From the NCBI RefSeq assembly GCF_025717045.1, contig NZ_JAOVZN010000004.1:62001-126000 (forward strand): 64,000 bases of DNA, read 5' to 3'. Position numbers and translations under genes: made by a program. The DNA is from Flavobacterium sp. SH_e (lineage in GTDB: Bacteria > Bacteroidota > Bacteroidia > Flavobacteriales > Flavobacteriaceae). The notes under the pieces were generated by a model. That model was not told the origin of the DNA and searched no databases. It saw nothing but the letters and a program-made list of their open reading frames with translations. Positions 8,658 through 17,700 of this stretch are shown in pieces. Position 1 is the stretch's first letter, and each line of letters starts with the position of its first letter.

Positions 8658-11471
8658 ATGAATACTAAAAAAAATATCATCATTGCGATAATGGCCTTGT
8701 CTTTTCAAGGCGCATTTTCGCAGTTTAAAACCACAATTCCGCTGAATAAAGACGTGACAACCGGAAAATTAAAAAACGGTCTAACGTATTATATTCTGCA
8801 TAACGAAGAGCCAAAAGACAGAGCGAGTTTTTACTTTGTTCAAAATGTCGGTGCTATTTTAGAAGATGACAACCAAAACGGATTAGCGCATTTTCTAGAA
8901 CATATGGCCTTTAACGGAACCGAACATTTTAAAGGAAAAGGCATTATTAAAATGCTGGAAAAAAATGGTGTAAGTTTCGGAAAAGACATCAATGCTTATA
9001 CGGCTCAGGATGAAACGGTTTACAATATCAGTACTGTTCCAGTTACGAACGAAAAACTAATCGACTCTACACTTTGGGTTTTACACGACTGGTCTGGTTC
9101 TCTTTCTTTAACGAATGAAGAAATTGATGCCGAAAGAGGTGTTATTCGAGAAGAATGGAGAACGCGTCGTACAAGTGATTTTCGTCTAAAAATGCAGACG
9201 GATCAAGTTTTGTATAAAGGTTCAAAATACAGCAAAAGAGATGTTATTGGTGATTTAAATATTATCAATAACTTCAAATATCCTGAATTGAGAAACTATT
9301 ACAAAAAATGGTATAGACCTGATTTACAAGCCGTAATTATCGTGGGAGATATTGATGTAAAAGCGATGGAACAAAAGGTAAAAGCTATTTTCTCGGGAAT
9401 TCCGTTAGCCAAAAAAGTTGCACCGCGTACCTATTCTGAAATTCCAAAACACGATGAATTGTATTTTGGAACAGCATCTGATAAAGAAGCTTCTTCTACA
9501 GCAATTACATTGAAATATGTTTTGGATGAGCCGTTGGTAAAAGACAGTATTTTGAGCCGCAAAAATGTGATGAATTCTTTTTACACGAGTATTTTAAACA
9601 ACCGTTTCAAAGAATTAATCTTGAAAAACCAAAGTGCTGCCTTAAACCTAACAACTTATTTTCAGCCGATTTCGAGATTAAATACTTCGTTTAACATTTC
9701 GGCTGCAGCCAAAAAAGGAAAAACGCTCGAAGCTTTTGAAGATGCTTACACCGAAGCTGAACGCTTAAAACGTTTTGGAATTGCACAAACAGAACTCGAT
9801 AGAACTAAAAAGCTATTTATAAGTTCTTATGATGATTTTTTAAGTAATAAAGATAAAGTCGATAATGATTCTTGGTCGGATAAACTGACGAATTATTTCC
9901 TGAAAGCAAAGCCGTTTCTTTCTGCCGAAGACGATTATAAATTGATTGTCGGCATTATCAAAAGCATCACTTTAGAAGAAATAAACACTTATATAAAAAC
10001 CATTCAAAAACCAACCAATCAAGTTGTTTTGGTAACGGGTTCTGATGAAGACAAAGCAAATTTCCCAACTAAAGAAGCTGTAGTTGAAGTAATGAAAAAA
10101 GTCGAAAACAAGACTTTAGAACCTTACACAAAAAAGGAAAACAACGAACCTTTAATTGCAAAAGAATTAAAACCTGCTGCTGTCAAAAAAACATTTGAAG
10201 TACCAGGAATTACAACTGCAAAAGGATATACTTTAGAAAATGGTGCAAACGTAATTGTTCTTCCAACGACTTATTCTCAGGATCAAGTTGTGATGACAGC
10301 ATTTTCTAAAGGCGGTAAATCTTTAATTAAAACCGAAGATTTGGCTTCTGCCGAAATCGCTACAACAATTGCAAGATCGTCTGGTTTAGGAAATTTTGAT
10401 AATATTGCTTTAAAAGAAAAACTGACGGGCAAAGTAGCGCAATCAGCTCCTTTTATTGGCGAGAATACACAAGGTTTTCAAGGAAGTTCTAATAAAGCCG
10501 ATTTCGAAACGATGCTGCAATTGCTTTATCTTTCTTTTGAAGCGCCACGTTTTGATGCAAATATCTTCAGCATTTTAAAAGAACAGTATAAAAACCGTTT
10601 GGAAACTATCAAAAAAGACAACGGAAATACGTTTAAGGATTCTGTTGCTTTAGCAAATTCAAATCACAACCCGAGGACTTTTGTTTTTGATGAAAAGTTT
10701 TTACAAAATATTGATTTAAAGAAAGCGGAAAGCATTTACAGAGATCGAATTAAAAATGCTTCAGATTTCACTTTTGTATTTGTTGGGAATATTCCTGATG
10801 GCGCTTTAGAAATGATTCAGAAATATATTGGGAATTTAAAATCAAATCCTGCTGTAAAAGAAACTTTCGCAGATCATAATATTGGTCCAAAAAAAGGAAA
10901 AACAGTTGTGCATTTCAAACGTCCTATGGAAGTTGTAAAAAGTACTGTTTATCTGAACCTTTCAGGAAAAACAGAATACAGTAAAGAAAATGCCATGACG
11001 ATGTATATTATCGGTGAATTGCTTTCAAAACGTTTTCTTCAAACTATTAGAGAAGAAGAAGGCGGAAGCTACGGCGTAAACGTTGGCGGAAATCTTGAAA
11101 TAATTCCAAAACCATCTTTCAGCCTTGCGCTTACTTTTGACTGCAATCCTGATAAACAGGAAAAATTAATGCAGATTGTCTGGAAAGAAATCAACGATTT
11201 AAAATCGAATCCAGTAAACGCAAATGATTTGGAAGACATTAAACAAGCTTTGTTGAAAAACAGAGAAGAATCGCTTAAAACGAATACTTTCTGGGCGACA
11301 ACTTTATACAATTACAGCTTAAATCAGATTCCGTTTTCAACAGATGAAGAATACAAAAATTTAATTTCTAAAATTAATCAGAAAACTATTCAGCAGTTTA
11401 GTAAGCACGTTTTGGATAGTTCAAGTAGCGTCGAAGTTATTATGAGCCCTGAAAGCCAATCAGGAAAGTAA
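8658..11471 (+). CDS. M16 (pitrilysin) family zinc metallopeptidase (locus 1)
   Basis: A 937-residue two-lobed M16 peptidase with an N-terminal signal peptide ending near SFQGAFSQ. The inverted zinc motif HFLEH is at residues 78-82, and the distal glutamate lies in DAERGVIREEW. The C-terminal half lacks zinc ligands but keeps the substrate-binding Arg/Tyr region (FLQTIREEEGGSYGV), as in active M16 proteins. The family cleaves peptides of roughly 10-70 residues inside a closed chamber. It is very similar throughout to the second copy at 48749. Its position behind SusCD and an ABC system suggests periplasmic digestion of imported peptides. It ends the operon; a strong terminator follows. Confidence 0.93.
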   Translation: MNTKKNIIIAIMALSFQGAFSQFKTTIPLNKDVTTGKLKNGLTYYILHNEEPKDRASFYFVQNVGAILEDDNQNGLAHFLEHMAFNGTEHFKGKGIIKMLEKNGVSFGKDINAYTAQDETVYNISTVPVTNEKLIDSTLWVLHDWSGSLSLTNEEIDAERGVIREEWRTRRTSDFRLKMQTDQVLYKGSKYSKRDVIGDLNIINNFKYPELRNYYKKWYRPDLQAVIIVGDIDVKAMEQKVKAIFSGIPLAKKVAPRTYSEIPKHDELYFGTASDKEASSTAITLKYVLDEPLVKDSILSRKNVMNSFYTSILNNRFKELILKNQSAALNLTTYFQPISRLNTSFNISAAAKKGKTLEAFEDAYTEAERLKRFGIAQTELDRTKKLFISSYDDFLSNKDKVDNDSWSDKLTNYFLKAKPFLSAEDDYKLIVGIIKSITLEEINTYIKTIQKPTNQVVLVTGSDEDKANFPTKEAVVEVMKKVENKTLEPYTKKENNEPLIAKELKPAAVKKTFEVPGITTAKGYTLENGANVIVLPTTYSQDQVVMTAFSKGGKSLIKTEDLASAEIATTIARSSGLGNFDNIALKEKLTGKVAQSAPFIGENTQGFQGSSNKADFETMLQLLYLSFEAPRFDANIFSILKEQYKNRLETIKKDNGNTFKDSVALANSNHNPRTFVFDEKFLQNIDLKKAESIYRDRIKNASDFTFVFVGNIPDGALEMIQKYIGNLKSNPAVKETFADHNIGPKKGKTVVHFKRPMEVVKSTVYLNLSGKTEYSKENAMTMYIIGELLSKRFLQTIREEEGGSYGVNVGGNLEIIPKPSFSLALTFDCNPDKQEKLMQIVWKEINDLKSNPVNANDLEDIKQALLKNREESLKTNTFWATTLYNYSLNQIPFSTDEEYKNLISKINQKTIQQFSKHVLDSSSSVEVIMSPESQSGK

Positions 11472-11510
11472 AACTTTAGAATACATTTTTTTTATTTTAT
11501 TAGTGGAGAG

Positions 11511-11540
11511 AGGCTGTCCTAACTAGACAGCCTTTTTTTA
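11511..11540 (+). terminator. Rho-independent terminator after M16 peptidase 1
   Basis: The stem AGGCTGTC / GACAGCCT (11511-11518 with 11526-11533) is followed directly by a T-run. The same stem closes the second M16 gene at 51628. Confidence 0.88.
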
Positions 11541-11647
11541 AAAGTCTGTTCATGCAGTTAATTTATTAACCGCAAGCAATTCTTAAAATTAAAAAGAAGC
11601 TTGTCTAAAAAACAGCGCTTTAATGCTTAATAGGCCTTTCTGCCGCT

Positions 11648-12739
11648 TTAGTAATAGGTCATGGTTCTGGTTGTCACATTGCCGTTGTTTGGAAAGGTTA
11701 AAGTATCCCAGTTGCCATATCGGTCATAAGTATAGATACGCTCAAATTCCTTAAGCTCTTCTCCATTATCAACTGCCGACGCAAAACGGCTATGGCTGTC
11801 GTATATGCAGTCATATTTAAAGTATTCGTTTTTTTCAAGCGTCTCTCTGATTGATGTTATGTTGCCCTCGCCGTTATATTTAAAATAGCCGCTTGCTCCC
11901 CTTGAGCTCACCAATTCGGTGATTCTGCCGGCATCATTATGCTTTACGGAAACTTCCAGATCTAATGAACCGTCTTGTGAAAAAACAGCAATGCGAAAAA
12001 CCCTGCCGTTCTTATCGAGAAAATAGATTGATTTTGAAGTAAAGTTCTCTTTGGATGTATGGCTGGCCGATAATCTGCTTCCCATGATATGGTAATATCT
12101 TTCCACTATCGAATCCCTGTAATTTTCATAAACGGTTTCACCCACCTCTTCCAGTGGAGTATTCAGATGATCGATGGAACGATAGTATTTTTTCTCCAGC
12201 ATACCGTCTTTTGAAAACTGGTTTTCAACGACCATTCTCCTGTAGCCTCTGCCAAATTTTTCATCCATCTTCAATGTGCTGGAGTGCTTTATTATATTTC
12301 CGCTGCCATCAAAAAAAATCGAATCGGTTTCTGCAGAAGACACAATATTCCCATAGTTCGAATTCCTATTGCTTTTAGCGACCACTATCAGGTTTTCAAG
12401 ATACTGGTAAATCATTGTGCTGTTTCTCAATTTATTTTCACAGCGCTCAATCCTGCCATCTGCATTAAAGGCCAGATGATATTCATTGATTCCATCGCTG
12501 TTATTGTCAATGCTGACCTGTTTAACCGGTTTGCCTTTCTTCAGATCAAAATCGGTGCTTTTAAAAGAATAGTTGTTTTTGTAGAATCCGTTGTTCCTGT
12601 TTGGATTAATATAGGTTCGTACTAGTTCCTGATAACTGTCTTCAGGGATATCCAGCGGCAGGCCCAATCCGGGAGCTTCTGAAATCTGGGCTGACATTTT
12701 AAGGGAAATTAGGGCAAGAATTAAAAGGACTTTTTTCAT
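11648..12739 (-). CDS. Secreted protein of unknown function with YD-like repeats
   Basis: 363 residues with a clear signal peptide (MKKVLLILALISLKMSAQ). I recognise no enzyme domain. The chain is built of short beta-type repeats of tyrosine-rich YD/RHS flavour, for example HLAFNADGRIERCE, YFKYNGEGNITSIRE and YTYDRYGNWDTLTF. Such repeats usually form beta-sheet shells or surface-bound proteins. The gene is transcribed towards the end of locus 1, and nearly 700 bases separate its start from the AraC cluster. By eye its codon use is richer in G and C than its neighbours, which could mean recent acquisition. It is probably periplasmic or surface-exposed. Confidence 0.6.
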   Translation of the reverse strand: MKKVLLILALISLKMSAQISEAPGLGLPLDIPEDSYQELVRTYINPNRNNGFYKNNYSFKSTDFDLKKGKPVKQVSIDNNSDGINEYHLAFNADGRIERCENKLRNSTMIYQYLENLIVVAKSNRNSNYGNIVSSAETDSIFFDGSGNIIKHSSTLKMDEKFGRGYRRMVVENQFSKDGMLEKKYYRSIDHLNTPLEEVGETVYENYRDSIVERYYHIMGSRLSASHTSKENFTSKSIYFLDKNGRVFRIAVFSQDGSLDLEVSVKHNDAGRITELVSSRGASGYFKYNGEGNITSIRETLEKNEYFKYDCIYDSHSRFASAVDNGEELKEFERIYTYDRYGNWDTLTFPNNGNVTTRTMTYY

Positions 12740-13434
12740 ATGGTTATTAGCTTGGCAATTCGTAGCTAAAATAGCATTTTCGATTCATTGGCATCATATT
12801 CTCACTACTCATTTTTAAACAAAATATTACAAAAAGCAATCTCCTTCCAGCTAACCTCTATCAACGGCCAAAACAAAAAAAGAAAAGAGAAAAAACTAGT
12901 AACTAACTAGCTTTTAAATAGTCTATACATTCAAACAGATCTCCTAACCTAATCAATTTTACCATCATCGGTCAAAATCATAATTAGAAAACATTTTTAG
13001 AAAGAAAGAAATCTTTACAGGGCTTTTTGTACTGAAATATTCTTTTCAATGAAATTCATTTTGCATAAAACTTAAAACCGTAAAATGCATCTGTTTTACC
13101 TTAACCTATATCATGCTAATTTGTTGAAATTACTAGTAAAATGCCTTACACTCTGTGAATAAACAACTAATGATTATACAAAGCTAAGATTCAGAAAAGG
13201 TTTACATAATAATATTAGCACAACTCATTTTTCTTTAGTACTTATGCATAATATAAGAAGTTGAATTTTAATATTTTACAACAAAACACCATAATAATAT
13301 ACTTTCAATACCTTCTCATTATAACTCAACTCTTATAGCATTATAAATAGTACAAACCTAGAACAATAATGTCACAGCAAAATAACGCGCTTTTGCAACT
13401 GTAAACATTATTTTTTCTTTCATATATCGTTGAC
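12740..13434. other. 695-bp gap, AT-rich, holding one decayed operator element
   Basis: I see no gene here. The stretch is strongly AT-rich. Its only recognisable content is the degenerate 70-bp promoter/operator copy at 13123-13192. It separates the leftward unknown gene from the rightward AraC triplet, so promoters for both should lie here. The long empty stretch may be the footprint of deleted genes. Confidence 0.6.
13123..13192 (-). promoter_or_regulatory. Decayed fourth copy of the shared 70-bp promoter/operator element
   Basis: Aligned without gaps to the elements at 22137, 26032 and 33373, it keeps CTGTGAATAA (13153-13162), ATTATA (13173-13178) and AAGATT (13186-13191), all at identical spacing. 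The -7 box position has lost the TAATTTTG match, and the right half of the inverted repeat is changed (ACAAC instead of TTCAC). It may be a relic promoter, or an operator still used by the AraC genes at 13435 onward. Confidence 0.6.
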
Positions 13435-14382
13435 ATGGAAACTAAAATAGAAATGCTCAAGACTTTAGCTGAAGTCCGCAATTGGTTTGGAATATCTTGT
13501 ACTGAATTTGCATGCGAAGATTTTATGCTTCAGGAAATAGACACGTTAAATCAAAATAAACTGCTTAAAGCATCTAATTCTTATAAAGCAAATTTCTTTA
13601 CTATATTTATAATTTATGAGGGCAGTGCAACTCACCTCTATAACAATAAGGAGATGAAATTGGAATCGTCAAGTATCTTTATAACAACTCCTGGATATTT
13701 TCGCAATTATAAAATAAACCATATCTCTAAGGCGTATTTTATCTGCTTTACCGAAAATTTCATTGCTAACTACTGCATTCCTGATATTTACAAGAAATTT
13801 CCTTTCTTATTATCAGACTCTTTTATGTACACCATCGTAGACTTTCAAAATTATCAAATAGTAAAAAGCAATATCGATCAGATTAAACAGGAAACAAAAA
13901 AAGAATATCAAGATATGATTCTAATTGGCAATATGTTAGAATTTCTGCTTATAAAAATCAGCGAGCTTTTTCACAATCAATCCAATCCGATTCTTGATAA
14001 AAACATCAATTCAACTGTAGTTAACAGATTTTATCAAGATTTAGATAAGCACTTTGATGAAGTATTAGACGGTAAAAAGCCTAAGCAATTAAAAGCAGGT
14101 GATTTTGCTGCATTGCAATTTTTAAATGAAGATTATTTCTGCAGAATGATAAAGGTAAAAACAGGCAGAACCCCAAATACATGGATTAACAGCAGACTAT
14201 TGGCCGAAGCCAAAACCTCATTAACTGAAACACCAACATCCATTACAGAGATCTGCAGCTTATTTCAATTTACCGACAATCGTTCTTTTAGCCGTTACTT
14301 TAAAAAACAGACTACTATGACTCCTAGTGAATATAGAAAAAATCTACAGCCTATAACCAAATCTTTGAATATTATAAATTAA
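13435..14382 (+). CDS. AraC-family transcriptional regulator (type A, triplet 1)
   Basis: 315 residues. The N-terminal ~185 residues form a cupin-like sensor domain (SSSIFITTPGYFRNY, KAYFICFTENF). The C-terminal ~105 residues carry the two helix-turn-helix motifs of AraC (DFAALQFLNEDYFCRMIKVK; then SITEICSLFQFTDNRSFSRY and the end motif MTPSEYRKN). It is the first of three consecutive, distinct AraC genes in the same direction. A second set in the same order starts at 33586, where the type A gene is reduced to a remnant. This is therefore the only intact type A copy in the window. It probably acts on the shared operators upstream of the minus-strand enzyme operons; that is inferred from proximity. 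Confidence 0.88.
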   Translation: METKIEMLKTLAEVRNWFGISCTEFACEDFMLQEIDTLNQNKLLKASNSYKANFFTIFIIYEGSATHLYNNKEMKLESSSIFITTPGYFRNYKINHISKAYFICFTENFIANYCIPDIYKKFPFLLSDSFMYTIVDFQNYQIVKSNIDQIKQETKKEYQDMILIGNMLEFLLIKISELFHNQSNPILDKNINSTVVNRFYQDLDKHFDEVLDGKKPKQLKAGDFAALQFLNEDYFCRMIKVKTGRTPNTWINSRLLAEAKTSLTETPTSITEICSLFQFTDNRSFSRYFKKQTTMTPSEYRKNLQPITKSLNIIN

Positions 14383-14420
14383 TGCCAATTTTAACGTATA
14401 ATATACATAAGCCTTTGCTA

Positions 14421-14428
14421 TATCTTTG
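14421..14428 (+). promoter_or_regulatory. -7 promoter box TATCTTTG before AraC B1
   Basis: The sequence matches the Bacteroidetes -7 consensus TAnnTTTG exactly and lies 57 bases before the ATG at 14486. A TTG start at 14426 would overlap the box, so this supports the later ATG. No clear -33 TTTG is seen. Confidence 0.5.
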
Positions 14429-14485
14429 AATATTGTAAGTTTCCAGATTTGCCAGTTGACTTTCCATAACCAAATATTTATAACT

Positions 14486-15409
14486 ATGATAATGCAACCA
14501 ACCAACCTCAGCACTTATAAAGATCAGATTGAGTTTTTAAAGCTTTCTTATCATGATTATATTGATAACGACGAATTTTCAATTGTAAAAGTACATGAAT
14601 GGAACTTGACTTTTCCATTTAACTCCCCAACTTTCAGATCGGATTATTACAGCTTTACTATTGTAACCAATGCAAATGGTAGCTTTACTGTCGGAGACGA
14701 TAAGTTTGAACTGCATCCCAACCATGTCGTATTGGCCTGTCCTGATTCTTATTTTAAAATCCACTGGACCGATATGGAAAAAGTTTACAATATAGCATTC
14801 AAGAAGTCGTTCATTTTAAAACACTTTCCGGGTGGAATTGATAATATTATGGAGTTCAACACTAAGAACGGCTACTGCTGCTGCCTCACAGAAGAGACCA
14901 TGAATTATTTTGAACAGACCTGTCTTGAAATGCATAAAATAGCAACCTCAGAATTATGCTTTAAGAATGATTTAATGGCAAACATGGCACTAAATCTTTT
15001 ATTTTTAGTGCAGCTGGAAAAGGAAAATGAAACAGATATCAGAATAAATACCGCAAAAAACAATAAAATTGTCGTCGACTTTCGCCAAAATATTGAAAAT
15101 AATTTTAATGAACTTGCTCAAGGCAGATGTCTCTCGGTAATGCGAATCAAAGAGCACGCCCGTATGCTTAATTTAGATGAGAATTATTTATCTAAAACTA
15201 TAAGCGCTATCACGAAAAAAACGGTAAACGAATGGATTAACAAAAAGCTTATCGATGAGATTAAGTATCTGCTGAAAAATTCAGAAAAATCAATGAAAGA
15301 TATTGCTTTTCTGTATGGTTTTAACGATCTGAACTACTTTTACAGCTTTTTCAAAACACAAACCCAATCTGCCCCGGGAATCTACAGAAAACTGCATCAG
15401 AATACTTAA
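14486..15409 (+). CDS. AraC-family transcriptional regulator (type B, triplet 1)
   Basis: I start this gene at the ATG at 14486. That gives 308 codons including stop, close to its relative at 33825, and aligns the N-termini without a gap; the open frame extends back to a TTG inside a promoter box. A sensor domain covers about residues 1-190 (IVKVHEWNLTFP, SPTFRSDYYSFTIV). The two AraC helix-turn-helix motifs follow (IKEHARMLNLDENYLSKTIS and SMKDIAFLYGFNDLNYFYSF). It is clearly paralogous to the proteins at 33825 and 35816, which share the (I/L)KxHE and PTFRxxxY landmarks. No ligand can be named. Confidence 0.87.
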   Translation: MIMQPTNLSTYKDQIEFLKLSYHDYIDNDEFSIVKVHEWNLTFPFNSPTFRSDYYSFTIVTNANGSFTVGDDKFELHPNHVVLACPDSYFKIHWTDMEKVYNIAFKKSFILKHFPGGIDNIMEFNTKNGYCCCLTEETMNYFEQTCLEMHKIATSELCFKNDLMANMALNLLFLVQLEKENETDIRINTAKNNKIVVDFRQNIENNFNELAQGRCLSVMRIKEHARMLNLDENYLSKTISAITKKTVNEWINKKLIDEIKYLLKNSEKSMKDIAFLYGFNDLNYFYSFFKTQTQSAPGIYRKLHQNT

Positions 15410-15456
15410 CGCATGTATTATAGCATATTAATGCAATCAATTTAAGGTTTTTAATA

Positions 15457-16395
15457 ATGAGTACAATTAAAAAAAAAGATACATACGAACTCTATGATAA
15501 TGTAAGAGTCATGGGAATGGATTACTCTGAAGGGCATCTTGGTGACGATGATTTTTCATTGATAATTTCCAAAATACTGCACCCAAAAGAAAGACTTCCA
15601 TACACCTATTCATTATTTCGCTCTACTCTTTTTACCATTGGAATTGTTATTGATTCCTATGGGGCAATGAAATATGAGGATATAACTGTAGAAATAAAAC
15701 CTAATATGCTTTTCATGAATAAACCTGGTGATCTGCAGGAATTACATTGGGAAGAAGTAACCGAAACTTATGGTTTACTATTTTCTGAAGATTTTATTCT
15801 GAAATATGCCGGAATCTCCATCTATGAAATGTTTCCTTTCTTATTATTTGAAAGACATCTGCCTTTGCATACCTCATCAGAATTTCAGCAGGAACTCAGA
15901 GCCATCATTCAGCTGATTCATCAGGAATTGAAAAAAGACTCACCGCTTAAGAAAAAATTATGCGCCAACCTGCTGACCAGGATTCTGCTTAAAATCAAAC
16001 AAGAGTTCTGGGTGGGTTACAGCGTACATAATGCACAGTCCAGAAATCCTGATATCTTAAATGATTTTACGCAAAATCTGGAATACCATTATGACCAGCT
16101 GCTAAAAGGAAAAGTAAAACAAGTGCTTCATATAAAAGATTATGCTGAAATGCAGCAACTACACGAAAATTATCTATCCACTATCCTAAAAGAAAAAACT
16201 GGTAAAACTGCTGGTCAGTTAATTGCTGAAAAAACACTTGCTACGGCAAAAATTTTAATTCAGGATTCACAATATACTATGAAAGAAATTGCATTTATGC
16301 TCGGATTCAGCTATACCTCCTATTTTAGTATTTTCTTCAAAAAACATACTGGCATGACACCTTTAGATTACAGGAAACAAAGTTTACTGGACTAA
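15457..16395 (+). CDS. AraC-family transcriptional regulator (type C, triplet 1)
   Basis: 312 residues, exactly the length of its paralogue at 34853, with long identical runs such as MFPFLLFER-like and EMQQLHENYLS. The N-terminal cupin-like sensor has landmarks MLFMNKPGDLQEL and YGLLFSEDFILKYAGISIYE. The C-terminal AraC DNA-binding domain covers about residues 205-308 (SMKEIA-type motif as TMKEIAFMLGFSYTSYFSIF; MTPLDYRKQ at the end). The type C gene follows type B by about 50 bases here and 100 bases in the second set. The conserved order suggests the regulators work together, perhaps as alternative sensors for one regulon. Confidence 0.88.
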   Translation: MSTIKKKDTYELYDNVRVMGMDYSEGHLGDDDFSLIISKILHPKERLPYTYSLFRSTLFTIGIVIDSYGAMKYEDITVEIKPNMLFMNKPGDLQELHWEEVTETYGLLFSEDFILKYAGISIYEMFPFLLFERHLPLHTSSEFQQELRAIIQLIHQELKKDSPLKKKLCANLLTRILLKIKQEFWVGYSVHNAQSRNPDILNDFTQNLEYHYDQLLKGKVKQVLHIKDYAEMQQLHENYLSTILKEKTGKTAGQLIAEKTLATAKILIQDSQYTMKEIAFMLGFSYTSYFSIFFKKHTGMTPLDYRKQSLLD

Positions 16396-16405
16396 TTTCA
16401 ATATA

Positions 16406-17026
16406 TTATTTTGACTTTTGAGCCAGTTTTTCTTCCAGTTCTTTAATTGTATTTTCCAATTTAGCAATATATTCTTTCTGAGGCTGAAAAGCCATTTCAA
16501 TATCTTCTTTCGTAAAACGTGGTGTAATATGCTGAGGGCAATTCCAATCGTACGCCTGAATTTCGAATAGTATCATTCTCTCAGGTCTGAACTTATAATC
16601 CGAAGGCTTTAGCTGATTGTATAATTCCTCGTTGTCTTTCAATTCTACTGCTTTCGCGCGGGCATAAATTTTCAGTCTGGCTCTTTGCGGATAAGACATC
16701 AGGAATAAAGCGACTTTATCGTTATTAGAAATATTTCCTAGCGAAATATATTGTCTGTTTCCTGAAAAATCCACAATACCAATTGTTTTGTCATCAATAA
16801 CCTTAATAAAACCGACTGGTCCGCCTCGATGCTGTATGTATGGATATTCATTCTCACCATAACTGGCCATGTAAAAGCTGTCTCTTTCAGAAATAAACCC
16901 GATTTCATTTTCAGTCAGCCCATCAACTATAGATCTCTTTTCCATATTTTCATACGCTGATCTGCTTCCGTTTTCCTCCTGAAGCTTTTTAATGGCATCC
17001 GTAAATGCTAATTTTTGATAATTCAT
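16406..17026 (-). CDS. Pyridoxamine 5'-phosphate oxidase-like FMN-binding protein
   Basis: 206 residues with the split-barrel layout of the pyridoxamine-phosphate-oxidase-like superfamily: FISERDSFYMASYGENEYPY, then HRGGPVGFIKVIDDKTIGIV, then GNRQYISLGNISNNDKVALF. The last 25 residues form a charged coiled coil (YIAKLENTIKELEEKLAQ), common in this subgroup. These proteins bind flavin or related cofactors and reduce small molecules; the substrate is not predictable. The gene is convergent with AraC C1 (10-base gap). It could be the last member of the leftward operon starting at 22000, although a 117-base gap with a tRNA-like fragment intervenes. Confidence 0.8.
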   Translation of the reverse strand: MNYQKLAFTDAIKKLQEENGSRSAYENMEKRSIVDGLTENEIGFISERDSFYMASYGENEYPYIQHRGGPVGFIKVIDDKTIGIVDFSGNRQYISLGNISNNDKVALFLMSYPQRARLKIYARAKAVELKDNEELYNQLKPSDYKFRPERMILFEIQAYDWNCPQHITPRFTKEDIEMAFQPQKEYIAKLENTIKELEEKLAQKSK

Positions 17027-17100
17027 AATCGATAATTTTACAGAGTTAAAAATTATTAGCGCTTTTAAAATATGAAAACTTTTAATTCTAATTATTTGTT

Positions 17101-17125
17101 CCCAGGTTCGATTCCCGGCGACTCA
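17101..17125 (+). other. tRNA-like 3' fragment (T arm plus acceptor strand)
   Basis: CCAGG (17102-17106), loop TTCGATT (17107-17113), CCCGG (17114-17118) and a 7-base acceptor-like strand CGACTCA resemble the 3' quarter of a tRNA. The T stem has one A-C mismatch. The 75 bases upstream are AT-rich and do not form the rest of a tRNA, so no full gene is present. This could be an attachment-site relic left by an integrating element, or chance. Confidence 0.4.
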
Positions 17126-17143
17126 AAAAAAAAAGAAAGTATT

Positions 17144-17587
17144 TTATTTTTTTCTTTTGCTGATGATATAATGGTCAATCGAATATTTGCCTGCGCCGGT
17201 AAAGCAAATCAGTAAAAAACAAAGGCTGTACATTAACGGAGTATCTTTCACTAAGATAGGATCATTAAAATGCACGATAAAATAACCTGTCATCGTAACG
17301 GCTAAAATAGGCAGAGCTGCTAAACGCGTCATAAAACCTGCTATTATAAAAATTGGCATTACAAGATTTGCGCCTGTGGCAAAAACTTGATTGAAGACCT
17401 CATTCAAACCCAAGGGATTCGGAACAACTTCTGCCAATTCAGTTCCTACACCTATCTTCTTTAGTCCATGTGCAAAAATAAGTTCCAATGAAACGGCAAT
17501 CCTAAAAAAGAACAAAACAAAGTTATTCAATCTGGTTCCAACATTTGAATATAGCAGCGAAAAAAAAATATTTATCATGGTTTTCAT
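17144..17587 (-). CDS. DoxX-family membrane protein
   Basis: I start at the ATG at 17587 (147 residues); the open frame reaches a TTG at 17671, but that extension is polar and not DoxX-like. Four membrane helices fit the DoxX/DoxD family: FVLFFFRIAVSLELIFAHGL, the central PIFIIAGFMTRLAALPILAV, a third segment, and MYSLCFLLICFTGAGKYSID. The family landmark HG followed by KK is visible. DoxX proteins are inner-membrane proteins often linked to redox or electrophile stress and quinone-linked electron transfer. It is the fifth gene after the promoter at 22137. A second DoxX lies at 24661. Confidence 0.82.
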   Translation of the reverse strand: MKTMINIFFSLLYSNVGTRLNNFVLFFFRIAVSLELIFAHGLKKIGVGTELAEVVPNPLGLNEVFNQVFATGANLVMPIFIIAGFMTRLAALPILAVTMTGYFIVHFNDPILVKDTPLMYSLCFLLICFTGAGKYSIDHYIISKRKK

Positions 17588-17700
17588 TTTTAGATTAACT
17601 TTTAATTTTATTGGCCTAATTAAGTACATTCTCCAGATTATCAATTCAGAGCTTGTCTTATTGAAGGCCAATAAATTAAACTATTCATTTATACAATAAA

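Noticed and set aside
14426..14485. N-terminal extension of AraC B1 from a TTG
   Set aside because: The extension overlaps a -7 promoter box and has no counterpart in the two type B paralogues.
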